Shown here: positions 44,730 through 53,913 of the stretch, in pieces | How the letters are laid out: every line of letters begins with the position of its first letter | Position numbering within the stretch: the stretch's first letter is position 1 | Assembly (NCBI RefSeq): GCF_002409645.1 | Contig: NZ_DHNR01000040.1 | Span: forward strand, 18,664-82,663 | DNA: 64,000 nucleotides | Direction of reading: 5' to 3' | DNA from: Acetobacter sp. UBA5411 | GTDB lineage: Bacteria; Pseudomonadota; Alphaproteobacteria; Acetobacterales; Acetobacteraceae | Translations under genes and position numbers: made by a program | The notes under the pieces: generated by a model | The model's input: the letters and a program-made list of their open reading frames with translations, nothing else | The model's database searches: none | What the model was told of the DNA's origin: nothing

Positions 44730-45812
44730 CTACCGGCTCAACAGTCTCGTTTCACCAAAGCCGAGCGGCACAAAGGCATCCGGAGCAAGCCCGGCCCACT
44801 CCGCTGTCTCCCTGAGACAACGCTCCGGCTCCCCCAAAGGCTCCTGCGACAACGGAAAAGTTCCGAAATGCATGGCAATCCCGTGACGCGCCTGCAACTG
44901 CCGGAACGCCTCCACCGCTTCCACCGGGTCCGTATGAACCTTGCGCAGCATCGGACGCGGCGCGTACGCTCCAATCGGCAGTAACGCTATATCAGGCGCG
45001 TCAAGCCGGGTGCGAATCTCCTTCCAGTGAGCACCGTGTGCAGTGTCACCCGCGAAGAAGACCGAAGGAGTCTCGGGCGATTTTGGGAAACGCAGGAAGA
45101 ACCCGCCCCACAGACGTTTCCCGGCGTCCGTCAGCCCACGCTGCGTGAAATGACGGGCCGGGGTGCAAACGACCTCAAGCCCCCCAATCCGCACACTCTG
45201 CCACCAGTCCAGTTCGGACACCCGCGACAGGCCAGCCTTGCGAATCAGGTCCCCCGTCTGCGCCGCTGTCACGACCACGGGATTGTCCCGTTGCGCCACC
45301 GCTTGCAGTGAAGGCAGATCGAGATGGTCGTAATGGCAATGTGAAACCAGCACGACGTCGATGGGGGGCAGATCGGCCAGTTGGTAAGCTGGTGGCCGGA
45401 AACGCTTCGGCCCGATAAACGGAATGGGAGAGCAGCGTTCCGAGAAAATCGGGTCTGTCAGCACAGACAGCGTGCCGCCCTCCGGCAATGGGAATCTGAG
45501 AAGGAAGGTGTCGTGACCGATAAAGGTGACAGCAACTTCCCCCTGTTCCGGGATATCGTGCGGATTGCCCGGCGTGTCCGGCCCTTGGCCCTGCGGCGGT
45601 TTTTCCAGAATATTCGATATGATCCAGCGCAGAAACGTCAGAGGTCTTATCCCCCGTCGTTTTTTACCTGCCTGAGCCGCTGACTGCACGGGAGCCGGTT
45701 GATCTGGCCATGCCGGGGGCCTTGGAGCCTCCTGCCAGTCTTCCGGAAGAGGTGGATTGATGAAAATCTCTCCGTTGCAATGATCGGAGAGAGGAAGCGC
45801 TGCCTTTTTCAT
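44730..45812 (-). CDS. MBL-fold metal-dependent hydrolase (UlaG/NAPE-PLD-like)
   Basis: About 360 residues from the ATG at 45812; the frame is open to 45920 but no clear binding site marks either start. The metallo-beta-lactamase metal motif is VSHCHYDHLDLPSL. Further ligands are in ARHFTQRG, FFAGDTAHGAHW and MHFGTFPLSQEP. The order and the final block match the NAPE-PLD/YhfI-like branch that handles phospholipid- or lactone-like substrates. An N-terminal 80-residue Pro-rich region precedes the domain. No signal peptide. The exact substrate is unknown. Confidence 0.85.
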   Translation of the reverse strand: MKKAALPLSDHCNGEIFINPPLPEDWQEAPRPPAWPDQPAPVQSAAQAGKKRRGIRPLTFLRWIISNILEKPPQGQGPDTPGNPHDIPEQGEVAVTFIGHDTFLLRFPLPEGGTLSVLTDPIFSERCSPIPFIGPKRFRPPAYQLADLPPIDVVLVSHCHYDHLDLPSLQAVAQRDNPVVVTAAQTGDLIRKAGLSRVSELDWWQSVRIGGLEVVCTPARHFTQRGLTDAGKRLWGGFFLRFPKSPETPSVFFAGDTAHGAHWKEIRTRLDAPDIALLPIGAYAPRPMLRKVHTDPVEAVEAFRQLQARHGIAMHFGTFPLSQEPLGEPERCLRETAEWAGLAPDAFVPLGFGETRLLSR

Positions 45813-46024
45813 AAAGGGAAAATAGCATCGGAAGAGGAAGACGCCATCAGAACTTCTGCACGCCGTCACCCGCAGGCAGTCAGGCGCTTTCTGCACTATG
45901 CTTGTTCCTTCTGCCCTCACAGGAAGAAGCAGAAAAGTTCATCGCAAGATGTCTATACGAAGTCGCAATGATCACGTAACACAGACGCGAATAGTCCCCG
46001 ACAGGGGCAAAGCGGGAGCCAAGC

Positions 46025-47374
46025 ATGCCTGAACTGAAAAACGAGTTCGATTGCGCCAAAAGTCTCAAGGAAGGGCGCTACTGGATGCCGTTCACGGCCA
46101 ATCGCCGGGTGAAGGAACAGGGCATGGCCCGTGTTCTGGAGAGCGCCAGCGGACCGTATTACACGACCGCCGACGGCGTGAAGCTGTTTGATACGCTGTC
46201 CGGCCTGTGGTGCTCCCCACTGGGACACGCCGATCCGCGGATTTCGGAAACCCTGAAAAAACAGGCAGACACGCTCGACTATGCACCGGGCTTCCAGCTT
46301 GCCAATCCTGTCACGGTCCGTCTCGCCGAGCGCATCGCCAACATGGCGCCGGCAGGACTCGAGCATGTGTTTTTCGCCAACTCCGGCTCGGAAGCTGCCG
46401 ACACGGCGCTGAAGGCCGCCATCGGTTACCACCGGCTGCGTGGAGAAGGCGGTCGCTTCCGTCTGATCGGGCGTGAGCGTGGCTATCACGGCGTCGGACT
46501 GGGCGGCATGTCGGTCGGCGGCATTGTCCCCAACCGCAAGATGTTCGCCACGATCATGGTGCCGGGCGTGGATCACATCCGCCACCCCTACGACCACGCC
46601 AAGGTCGCCTTCTCCAAGGGGCAGCCCGAATGGGGTGCAGAGATGGCCGAGGATCTGGAGCGCGTCATCGCCCTGCATGACGCCTCCACCATCGCCGCTG
46701 TCATGGTGGAGCCGGTGCAGGGTTCCACCGGCGTGCTGGTACCGCCGATCGGCTATCTCGAACGCCTGCGCGAGATCTGCACGAAGCACGGCATCCTGCT
46801 GATCTTTGACGAGGTCATCACCGGCTTCGGACGTATGGGCGAAAACTTCGCCTCGCAGCGTTTTGGCGTAAAGCCGGACATGATCACCTTCGCCAAGGCC
46901 ATCACCAACGGTATAGTGCCGATGGGCGGCGTGATCGTGACTGACGAGATCTACAACACCTTCATGACCGGCCCGGAGAACGCCATCGAGTTCGCGCACG
47001 GCTATACCTATTCCGGCCATCCGCTGGCGGCCGCCGTGGCGCACACTGTTCTCGACATCATGGAAGAGGAAAGCCTGATCGCCCGCGCCCGCTCGCTTGA
47101 GCCGGTGCTGGAAGAGGCCATTCACAGCCTGCGCGATCTGCCCATCGTGCATGACATCCGCAATATCGGTCTTACGGCAGGTGTCGATCTGAAGCCGCGT
47201 AAAGACGCCCCCGGCGCACGATGTCTTGAACTGTTCGAAAAAGGGCTGAAGAACGGGCTTCTTCTGCGCTGCACGGGCGAGACGATCTCTTTCGGCCCTC
47301 CCTTCATTTCGACACCTGAGCAGTTGCGTGACATGGTGGCGACCGTCCGCAAACTGATTACCGAACTGGACTGA
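46025..47374 (+). CDS. Omega-amino acid:pyruvate aminotransferase (probable beta-alanine-pyruvate transaminase)
   Basis: A 449-residue class III PLP transaminase. Motifs: WMPFTANRR near the start as in beta-alanine-pyruvate transaminases, HVFFANSGSEAADTALKAA for cofactor phosphate, ERGYHGVGLGGMSVGG, LLIFDEVITGFGR, and ITFAKAITNG with the PLP Lys. Beta-alanine as donor would give malonate semialdehyde, and the next gene, 35 bases downstream, encodes an enzyme matching malonate semialdehyde decarboxylase. That context strengthens the beta-alanine assignment. Related enzymes also accept other omega-amines. Confidence 0.85.
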   Translation: MPELKNEFDCAKSLKEGRYWMPFTANRRVKEQGMARVLESASGPYYTTADGVKLFDTLSGLWCSPLGHADPRISETLKKQADTLDYAPGFQLANPVTVRLAERIANMAPAGLEHVFFANSGSEAADTALKAAIGYHRLRGEGGRFRLIGRERGYHGVGLGGMSVGGIVPNRKMFATIMVPGVDHIRHPYDHAKVAFSKGQPEWGAEMAEDLERVIALHDASTIAAVMVEPVQGSTGVLVPPIGYLERLREICTKHGILLIFDEVITGFGRMGENFASQRFGVKPDMITFAKAITNGIVPMGGVIVTDEIYNTFMTGPENAIEFAHGYTYSGHPLAAAVAHTVLDIMEEESLIARARSLEPVLEEAIHSLRDLPIVHDIRNIGLTAGVDLKPRKDAPGARCLELFEKGLKNGLLLRCTGETISFGPPFISTPEQLRDMVATVRKLITELD

Positions 47375-47409
47375 CACCATTCCGCTTCGGCGGACAAAGG
47401 AGATTTTAT

Positions 47410-47814
47410 ATGCCGCTTCTGCATTTTCACCTCTATGAAGGCCGCAACGAAGCCGAGATCAAGAAGCTGCTGGACACGACGCACGAAGTCGTTCTGGAAG
47501 CCTTTCAGGTACCGCCGGGTGACCGCTATCAGATCGTCAGCGAGCACAAGCCGTCACACATGATCCTTGAGGACACCGATCTCGGTATCCCCCGCACGAA
47601 GAACATGGTGCTGCTGCAGATTTTCAGCCGTCCGCGCGGTGATGGCGGCTTTGCCCTGTTTTACCGACTGCTCACCGAGCGTCTGGAAGCAAAATGCGGC
47701 ATCAAGCCCTCTGACGTCATGGTTTCCGTGGTGGAGAACAAGGATGCGCACTGGTCATTCGGTCTGGGCCGCGCCCAGTTCCTGACAGGCGAGCTTCCTC
47801 TCCCGAAGAAATGA
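47410..47814 (+). CDS. Tautomerase-superfamily protein, probable malonate semialdehyde decarboxylase
   Basis: A 134-residue protein starting Met-Pro, so after Met removal Pro is the catalytic N-terminus of the tautomerase superfamily. Counting from that Pro, the sequence has Asp37, Arg73, Arg75, Trp114, Phe116, Phe123 and Leu128. From memory these are the residues reported for malonate semialdehyde decarboxylase of Pseudomonas pavonaceae. The enzyme makes acetaldehyde and carbon dioxide from malonate semialdehyde. The preceding gene encodes a transaminase that could supply this substrate. A generic tautomerase role is the alternative. A promiscuous homologue remains possible. Confidence 0.8.
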   Translation: MPLLHFHLYEGRNEAEIKKLLDTTHEVVLEAFQVPPGDRYQIVSEHKPSHMILEDTDLGIPRTKNMVLLQIFSRPRGDGGFALFYRLLTERLEAKCGIKPSDVMVSVVENKDAHWSFGLGRAQFLTGELPLPKK

Positions 47815-47852
47815 AACTGCGGGCAGATCGGACAAACGTCCGATCTGCCCTG

Positions 47853-48368
47853 TTACGACACGCCATCCCGGAGGTCTTTCCAGATTCTCCATAATTCCAT
47901 CGCGTCGGGTAAAGCCCTGTGCTTTCGGGATGTCCGTTTTTCTTCCCGTACGCGAACCTGAGCCAGCAACGTAGCATCTTCCGCCGCCGACGCTCCCCTG
48001 TGTGCTGACCGCAGCGCCTCCACCCACGCTTCCAGCACGGGATGGACGGCAGGCTCGCTTTTTCCGACAACGCCGCACAGTCTTTTCAGCCAGCCGCGAT
48101 CAAAAGCGGGCGCATCCGTGACAATCCGGCAGTTTTCCGTGGCCGCCAGAAAGCGTTGAGCCACTAGAGCAGCAGGGCTGCCTTCGCGCATGAGCGTGTC
48201 CCGACTCACCCCATGCAGAGCCTCGGCTTCTTCCGACCAGTCTGTCCACTCAGGTTCCGGACGGATCAGGAAGCTTTCACTCTTCCCACTCTCCCAGACC
48301 CAAGCGATTTCGATGGGATAGCTATCGACGTTGAGAGAAGAGGCTTCATTATCCAGAAAAATGAACAT
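47853..48368 (-). CDS. DEDDh-family 3'-5' exonuclease-like protein
   Basis: About 171 residues from the ATG at 48368; the frame is open to 48428. The DnaQ-type motifs are visible: motif I in FIFLDNEASSL (DxE), motif II in VTDAPAFDRGWL, and motif III in HRALPDAMEL (HxxxxD). It is a lone exonuclease domain, shorter than DnaQ. It may act in RNA or DNA end trimming. It is convergent with the decarboxylase gene. Confidence 0.72.
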   Translation of the reverse strand: MFIFLDNEASSLNVDSYPIEIAWVWESGKSESFLIRPEPEWTDWSEEAEALHGVSRDTLMREGSPAALVAQRFLAATENCRIVTDAPAFDRGWLKRLCGVVGKSEPAVHPVLEAWVEALRSAHRGASAAEDATLLAQVRVREEKRTSRKHRALPDAMELWRIWKDLRDGVS

Positions 48369-48833
48369 GTTAGATCCAGCCCTGCCTTTCTGCGCCAGAT
48401 ATTCTGCCGGGCCTTGAGCACTGCACAAGCCAGAAATAAACGTCTTTCGAAAGAAACTTTACGTCATTTTATGTCCATTCAATAATCCAGAGCGTTCTTT
48501 TCCTTTTATTTTCAATTAATTGAAAATTACCTTCCTTTCTGATTCTGAATTTTTTGTGTCAAAACATTGCTAATTGTTCCTCTGTTTCATGATTACGTTT
48601 TTTCATTTGCTTCATACTCGATCCGAAAAACACCATGATTCAGAAAAACCCCTTTTTTTGACACAATCCATGAAAAGCCTGTTCACGCCCTGCAATCACG
48701 TTACGGATTGAACAGTCCTGCTTTGGCGTTTTGACGCATATCCGGTATGTTTCGGGTTCGCATCGTTCTGCGCGTCCGCGACCCATCACACAAGCCGGGC
48801 TTGGCCCGAAACTGGATGTCAGGAGCTTTCGGG
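48369..48833. other. AT-rich regulatory region of the eut operon
   Basis: This region lies between the exonuclease gene (minus) and eutB (plus). The part from 48480 to 48680 is strongly AT-rich. It includes a perfect 20-base palindrome and a TTGACA hexamer at 48657-48662 that could be a -35 element. No B12-box or cobalamin riboswitch was found. Confidence 0.5.
48508..48527. promoter_or_regulatory. Perfect 20-base palindrome, candidate operator
   Basis: ATTTTCAATT-AATTGAAAAT is a perfect dyad 306 bases before the eutB start and about 140 before the exonuclease start. A dimeric regulator could bind here. In AT-rich DNA such a dyad can also arise by chance. Confidence 0.45.
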
Positions 48834-50216
48834 ATGAGCTTCCATCATACACTCGGCGGAGAACGCTATGGATTTGATGATCTCAAGGGGCTGCTCGCCG
48901 CAGCTTCCTCTCAGAGATCCGGAGATGAACTGGCAGGTCTTGCCGCCACATCGGACGGTCAGCGCATGGCCGCACGCTACGCACTGGCGGAATTGCCTCT
49001 CAGCACCTTCCTGAGCGCCGATCTCGTTCCTTATGAGGAAGACGAGGTCACGCGGTTGATCGTGGATACTCACGACAAGGCCGCCTTCGCGCCCATCGCC
49101 CATCTGACGGTGGGTGGTTTCCGTGACTGGCTGCTGTCACACGAGGCTGACACAGCCACCCTCGCCGCCGTAGCACCGGGCATCACACCTGAAATGGCCG
49201 CTGCCGTCAGCAAGATCATGCGCAATCAGGATCTGATGAGCGTTGCGCGCAAGATCAGGGTCATTACCCGGTTCCGCAACACCATCGGGCTTGAGGGATG
49301 CCTTGCCTCCCGCCTGCAACCCAACCATCCGACAGACGATCTCAAGGGGATCGCCGCCTCCACGCTGGACGGGCTGCTCTACGGCATGGGCGATGCGGTC
49401 ATCGGCATCAATCCGGCGACGGACAGTGTCGCCAACGGGCTGGCGCTGCTCGACATGCTCGACCATGCCCGACAGCATTACGATATTCCCACCCAGACCT
49501 GCGTTCTGACGCATGTGACAAACACCATCGAGATCATCAATCGCGGTGGTGCTGTCGATCTGGTGTTCCAGTCCATCGCCGGCACCCAGAAGGCCAATGA
49601 AGGCTTTGGCGTCAACCTCGCTATTCTCAAGGAAGCGCATGATGCCGCGCAGGGACTGAAGCGTGGCACGGTTGGCGATAACCTGATGTATTTCGAGACC
49701 GGACAGGGCGCAGCGCTTTCCGCCGACGCGCATCACGGCATTGACCAGCAGACTGTGGAGGCCCGGGCCTATGCTGTTGCACGAGCTTATAGGCCGCTAC
49801 TGGTCAACACGGTCGTGGGCTTTATCGGTCCGGAATATCTCTATGACGGCAAGCAGATCATCCGTGCCGGTCTTGAAGATCATTTCTGCGCCAAGCTAAT
49901 GGGTGTCCCGATGGGCTGTGACGCCTGTTACACCAATCACGCCGAGGCCGATCAGGATGATATGGACAACCTGATGGTGCTGTTGGGCACGGCAGGCATT
50001 TCCTTCCTGATCGGTGTGCCGGGCGCGGATGACATCATGCTCAACTACCAGAGCCTGTCCTTCCACGACATTCTGACATTACGGACGCTGCTGAACCTGA
50101 AACCGGCACCGGAATTCGCGGCATGGCTTGAAAAAATGGGTCTGTATGACAGCCATTCTGACAAAATGCTGCCTCTGTCTCCCAGCCAGACACTTCTTGG
50201 CCAGATGATTGCCTGA
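48834..50216 (+). CDS. eutB: Ethanolamine ammonia-lyase large subunit
   Basis: The catalytic subunit of the adenosylcobalamin-dependent ammonia-lyase that turns ethanolamine into acetaldehyde and ammonia. The ATG at 48834 follows AGGAG by eight bases and gives 460 residues, the usual length. Family features include RFRNTIGLEGCLASRLQPNHPTDD, GLLYGMGDAVIGINP, the QTCVLTHVTNTIE segment and GCDACYTNHAEADQDDMD. It heads a four-gene operon with eutC, a permease and a porin. No eutA reactivase or microcompartment gene is near. Confidence 0.96.
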   Translation: MSFHHTLGGERYGFDDLKGLLAAASSQRSGDELAGLAATSDGQRMAARYALAELPLSTFLSADLVPYEEDEVTRLIVDTHDKAAFAPIAHLTVGGFRDWLLSHEADTATLAAVAPGITPEMAAAVSKIMRNQDLMSVARKIRVITRFRNTIGLEGCLASRLQPNHPTDDLKGIAASTLDGLLYGMGDAVIGINPATDSVANGLALLDMLDHARQHYDIPTQTCVLTHVTNTIEIINRGGAVDLVFQSIAGTQKANEGFGVNLAILKEAHDAAQGLKRGTVGDNLMYFETGQGAALSADAHHGIDQQTVEARAYAVARAYRPLLVNTVVGFIGPEYLYDGKQIIRAGLEDHFCAKLMGVPMGCDACYTNHAEADQDDMDNLMVLLGTAGISFLIGVPGADDIMLNYQSLSFHDILTLRTLLNLKPAPEFAAWLEKMGLYDSHSDKMLPLSPSQTLLGQMIA

Positions 50217-50217
50217 C

Positions 50218-51018
50218 ATGACAGACAAGACACTCCCCACCGCATCGACCGGAGGCGGCAGCCCTGACCCGTGGCACGGACTGCGTTCCCTCACTCGCGC
50301 CCGCATCGGGCTGGGCCGCAGCGGAAATGCCCAGCGTAGCACGGATGTTCTCGCATTTCAGGCGGCCCACGCACAAGCGCGTGACGCCGTGCATGCACCG
50401 CTCGACATCGACACGATGCAGGCGCAGCTGAAGGACGAGCCCTGCCTGATCGTTCACAGCCGCGCACCGGATCGCCCGACCTATCTACGTCGGCCTGATC
50501 TGGGACGGCGTCTTGATGCCGAAAGTCTCGCCAGTCTAAAAAAAGGCAGTTGGGACGTTGTGTTTGTCGCTGCAGATGGCCTTTCCTCCGTCGCCACGAC
50601 GGAAGGTGCGGTCGCTCTGTATCACGCGATGAAAGAGCGCCTCCAAGACTGGTCGATTGCGCCTCTTGTCATCGCAAAGGAAGGCCGTGTCGCCATTGGC
50701 GATGAGATCGCCGCCGCCATGGGAGCGAGCATGGTGGTCATGATGATTGGCGAACGTCCGGGGCTCAGCGTTGCAAACAGCATGGGCGTCTATCTCACAT
50801 ACGCACCCCGCGTTGGCTGCCCGGATTCGGCGCGCAACTGCCTTTCCAACATTCACCCTCACGGCCAGCAAACGGCTGTGGCGGCTGACAAACTCGCCTG
50901 GCTGATGCGCGAGGCCAGACAGCGAAAGCTGACCGGCGTCGATCTAAAAGATGACGCGCCAGAAAGCACCCTTCTCCAACAGACACCACCCGCTCTTGAT
51001 AAGGACACACGCGCATGA
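50218..51018 (+). CDS. eutC: Ethanolamine ammonia-lyase small subunit
   Basis: A 266-residue subunit that helps bind adenosylcobalamin. The N-terminal LRSLTRARIGLGRSGNAQRST segment and the B12-contact region VVFVAADGLSSVA, VVMMIGERPGLS and YAPRVGCPDSARNCLSNIHP are typical. The ATG at 50218 starts one base after the eutB stop. Its stop overlaps the permease start by four bases, so all three are coupled. Confidence 0.95.
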   Translation: MTDKTLPTASTGGGSPDPWHGLRSLTRARIGLGRSGNAQRSTDVLAFQAAHAQARDAVHAPLDIDTMQAQLKDEPCLIVHSRAPDRPTYLRRPDLGRRLDAESLASLKKGSWDVVFVAADGLSSVATTEGAVALYHAMKERLQDWSIAPLVIAKEGRVAIGDEIAAAMGASMVVMMIGERPGLSVANSMGVYLTYAPRVGCPDSARNCLSNIHPHGQQTAVAADKLAWLMREARQRKLTGVDLKDDAPESTLLQQTPPALDKDTRA

Positions 51019-52370
51019 CCACGGGTGCGACAAAACTCAATAAGACACTGAGTGCTTTCCATTTATGGGGGATCGGTGTCGGTCTTGTGATTTCAGGCGA
51101 ATATTTCGGCTGGAGTTATGGATGGGGCACGGCCGGAACGCTTGGCTTCATGGTCGCCACGATCTTCGTGGCGCTGATGTACACTTCCTTTATCTTCAGT
51201 TTTACGGAACTGACGACGGCTATTCCCCATGCAGGTGGCCCGTTCACCTACAGCTTCCGCGCACTGGGTCCACTGGGAGGTCTGATCGCAGGCCTTGCGA
51301 CGCTCGTTGAATTCATTTTTGCACCTCCTGCGATCGCTCTTGCGATTGGCGCTTATCTGAACGTGCAGTTTCCGGCCTTATCACCCAAAGTTGCGGCCGT
51401 GGGCGCTTACATCATCTTCATGGCGCTCAATATAATCGGCGTTCACATTGCCGCATCCTTTGAACTGTTCGTGACAATAGCGGCTATTATCGAACTCCTT
51501 GTCTTCATGGGTGTGGTCGCACCCGCCTTCTCATGGAATAATTTCGTTCATGATGGATGGGGCGTTGCTCCTCACTTCGGTCTTGAAGCCATGGGAGGCA
51601 TTTTTGCAGCCATTCCTTTCGCCATCTGGTTCTTTCTCGCCATTGAAGGCGTGGCGATGGCCGCAGAAGAAGCAAAAGACCCGAAACGCTCGATTCCCGT
51701 GGCCTATATTGCAAGTGTGCTGACGCTCGTTTCCCTTGCTTTCGGCGTCATGATCTTTGCCGGCGGTGTTGGCGACTGGAAAGCACTGGCGAATCTGAAT
51801 GATCCGCTTCCCGAGGCCATGAAGCGCGTTGTCGGAACCAACAGCGGTTGGCTGCACATGCTGGTATGGCTTGGACTTTTCGGTCTTGTCGCCTCCCTGC
51901 ACGGCATCATCATGGGCTACGCCCGTCAGATCTTCGCTCTGGCCCGCGCCGGATTTCTTCCTGCGGTCCTGGGAAAAATCCATCCACGTTTCCAGACCCC
52001 TTACGTCGCCACCATTGCAGGCGGAATCGTGGGAATCGCTGCTATTTTCTCCGATGATGTTGTGTCGATCGCCGGTCAGTCCCTGACGGCTACACTCGTC
52101 ACAATGTCGGTTTTCGGCGCTCTGACCATGTATATTCTCAGCATGATCAGCCTGTTCGTGCTGCGTCGCAAGGAGCCGAACATGGAGCGCTCCTACCGTG
52201 CGCCGCTCTATCCGATCCTTCCAGGACTCGCCTTGAGTTGCGCAATTGTCGCACTGACTGCGGTTATTTTTTACAACACAACAATCTTCTTGATTTATAT
52301 CACGTTCGTAATGATTTTATCTGTATTCTTTATGATGCGATCCACGAAGAAGCGTCTGCAGGCTTCCTGA
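51015..52370 (+). CDS. eat: Ethanolamine permease (APC superfamily)
   Basis: A 451-residue inner-membrane transporter with about 12 membrane segments. The opening LNKTLSAFHLWGIGVGLVISGEYFGWSYGWG is the Eat-type start, in place of the GxG(I/V) of amino acid permeases. IPHAGGPFTYSFRALGPLGG and AEEAKDPKRSIPVAY are APC hallmarks. The four-base overlap with eutC makes ethanolamine the likely substrate. The end is followed by a porin gene 36 bases later. Confidence 0.92.
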   Translation: MTTGATKLNKTLSAFHLWGIGVGLVISGEYFGWSYGWGTAGTLGFMVATIFVALMYTSFIFSFTELTTAIPHAGGPFTYSFRALGPLGGLIAGLATLVEFIFAPPAIALAIGAYLNVQFPALSPKVAAVGAYIIFMALNIIGVHIAASFELFVTIAAIIELLVFMGVVAPAFSWNNFVHDGWGVAPHFGLEAMGGIFAAIPFAIWFFLAIEGVAMAAEEAKDPKRSIPVAYIASVLTLVSLAFGVMIFAGGVGDWKALANLNDPLPEAMKRVVGTNSGWLHMLVWLGLFGLVASLHGIIMGYARQIFALARAGFLPAVLGKIHPRFQTPYVATIAGGIVGIAAIFSDDVVSIAGQSLTATLVTMSVFGALTMYILSMISLFVLRRKEPNMERSYRAPLYPILPGLALSCAIVALTAVIFYNTTIFLIYITFVMILSVFFMMRSTKKRLQAS

Positions 52371-52405
52371 GCCAGTCAGAGTCGATCACGAGAGAGGGAA
52401 GTTAT

Positions 52406-53884
52406 ATGATCGAAAAATACCGCAGAAAAGGCCTGCTTCTTTCATCAACGCTGGTGACAGCAAGCCTGATCCTGCCGTATGCGGCCCACGCACAGACTGT
52501 GTCATCGCCTGCTCCGGCCACGGCTCCTGTCGTCAACATCAATGCACCGAAGGAGACACCCGCTCCTGACGCGCTTGCTGACAACAACAAACTCGTCGAT
52601 GATGATGTTGCGGAAACCGAAGAAAGCCTGAAAGTCGTACAGGGCAACATCTTCCACCCCAAGGCAGGAAAACCTCTCTCCTACTGGGATGGATTGGTGG
52701 GGCACCTCACCGTGGAAGCCGGTATCGCCGGCAACCCTTGGACACGCTCGGCACGCAACTTCGGACAGTTCTATGTTGACCGCGCCAACACCGTTACACT
52801 CAACCAGATCATGGGTTCCCTCTCCCATCCTGTAACGAGCATTGGTGATGGTTACGGCTTCGGCTTCAACTTTGAAGTCATGTATGGTTCGGACGCCCGT
52901 TTCGATCCGACCGCAGGTATGGGTGACGGGTCTCTGACCGGCCTGTATCAGTGGGTTCCGACACAGGCACATGTTGACTTCCACATGCCGTGGCTCTTCA
53001 AGCGCGGTATCGATGTCCAGCTTGGTCAGATGTATGGTCTGCTCGGTTCCGAAGGCACACCGGCTCTTGCCCGTCCCTTCTATACCTTCAACTATGCCTC
53101 GGATTACATCGTACCGTTCCAGGTCATCGGCATCTATACCACCCTGCACTTGAACAAGCATGTTGACTGGATTCTGGGCATTGACGCGGGCAACTCAACG
53201 TCCTTCGGCAATGCCGGAAACAACAGCCGTCCGAAGGGAACTTTCGGCTTCGCCTTCAACGATCTCATGGATGGCAAGCTGAGCTTCCATCTCCTTGGTC
53301 ACTTCGGTCCGCAGGGCAACAATGGTGAATCGCGGGCCGCAGCCGGCTGGTACAGTGTGGGCGTCGGCAAGATCGCCAATGAAAAGATGCAGTATAACGG
53401 CGACATTCTTGCGACCTACAAGCTCAACAAAAAGATGACCATCACCATTGATGGGACCTATCTGCATGATGATCTGGCGCGTGATGATGTCTATGGTGTC
53501 ACAAGCTATTTCGCCTACGACATTAATCCGAACCTGACCTTCAACGCCCGTGGTGAAATCCTGCGTGACAACACAGGCGGCACGATCGCTGAATATTCAA
53601 GCTTCACATCCTTCACCAAGGCCCTGACAAACCAGCCTTACCCCTACTATGTTGCCGCCCCCACGACCTTTGGTGCTCTGACAGTCGGCGTCACCTATCG
53701 TCCGGAATTCATCAACAAACATGTCAGTTTCGGACAGTTCACCTTCCGTCCGGAAGTCCGTCTCGACAAATCGCTCAACGGGACACGCCCCTTCAACCAG
53801 GCGGGCACAGCCGCCAATCCAGTCGTGAACAACGGCACCAGCAACATGCTGTGGTTCAACGCCGATGCCATCTGGGCCTTCTGA
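52406..53884 (+). CDS. Outer-membrane beta-barrel protein (BBP2-like porin) of the eut operon
   Basis: A 492-residue protein. The ATG at 52406 follows GAGGGAAG and opens a signal peptide (cleavage after AHA). A 60-residue Pro/Ala-rich periplasmic linker follows. The body has alternating hydrophobic strands rich in aromatic residues, such as YGFGFNFEVMYG, LHLNKHVDWILGIDAG and FGALTVGVTYRPEF, and it ends in Phe (ADAIWAF), the barrel assembly signal. It matches the putative beta-barrel porin 2 type. Its place directly after the ethanolamine permease suggests it admits ethanolamine or a precursor across the outer membrane. That role is inferred. Confidence 0.83.
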   Translation: MIEKYRRKGLLLSSTLVTASLILPYAAHAQTVSSPAPATAPVVNINAPKETPAPDALADNNKLVDDDVAETEESLKVVQGNIFHPKAGKPLSYWDGLVGHLTVEAGIAGNPWTRSARNFGQFYVDRANTVTLNQIMGSLSHPVTSIGDGYGFGFNFEVMYGSDARFDPTAGMGDGSLTGLYQWVPTQAHVDFHMPWLFKRGIDVQLGQMYGLLGSEGTPALARPFYTFNYASDYIVPFQVIGIYTTLHLNKHVDWILGIDAGNSTSFGNAGNNSRPKGTFGFAFNDLMDGKLSFHLLGHFGPQGNNGESRAAAGWYSVGVGKIANEKMQYNGDILATYKLNKKMTITIDGTYLHDDLARDDVYGVTSYFAYDINPNLTFNARGEILRDNTGGTIAEYSSFTSFTKALTNQPYPYYVAAPTTFGALTVGVTYRPEFINKHVSFGQFTFRPEVRLDKSLNGTRPFNQAGTAANPVVNNGTSNMLWFNADAIWAF

Positions 53885-53913
53885 TCCAGACCACGCATAA
53901 ACAGACTGTCTAC

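Noticed and set aside
45953..47380. A 475-codon minus-strand frame over the transaminase gene
   Set aside because: Shadow of the class III transaminase, His/Gln/Asp-rich without family features.
48429..48833. Possible cobalamin riboswitch before eutB
   Set aside because: The product needs B12, but no B12-box or the expected stem set was found in this AT-rich leader.
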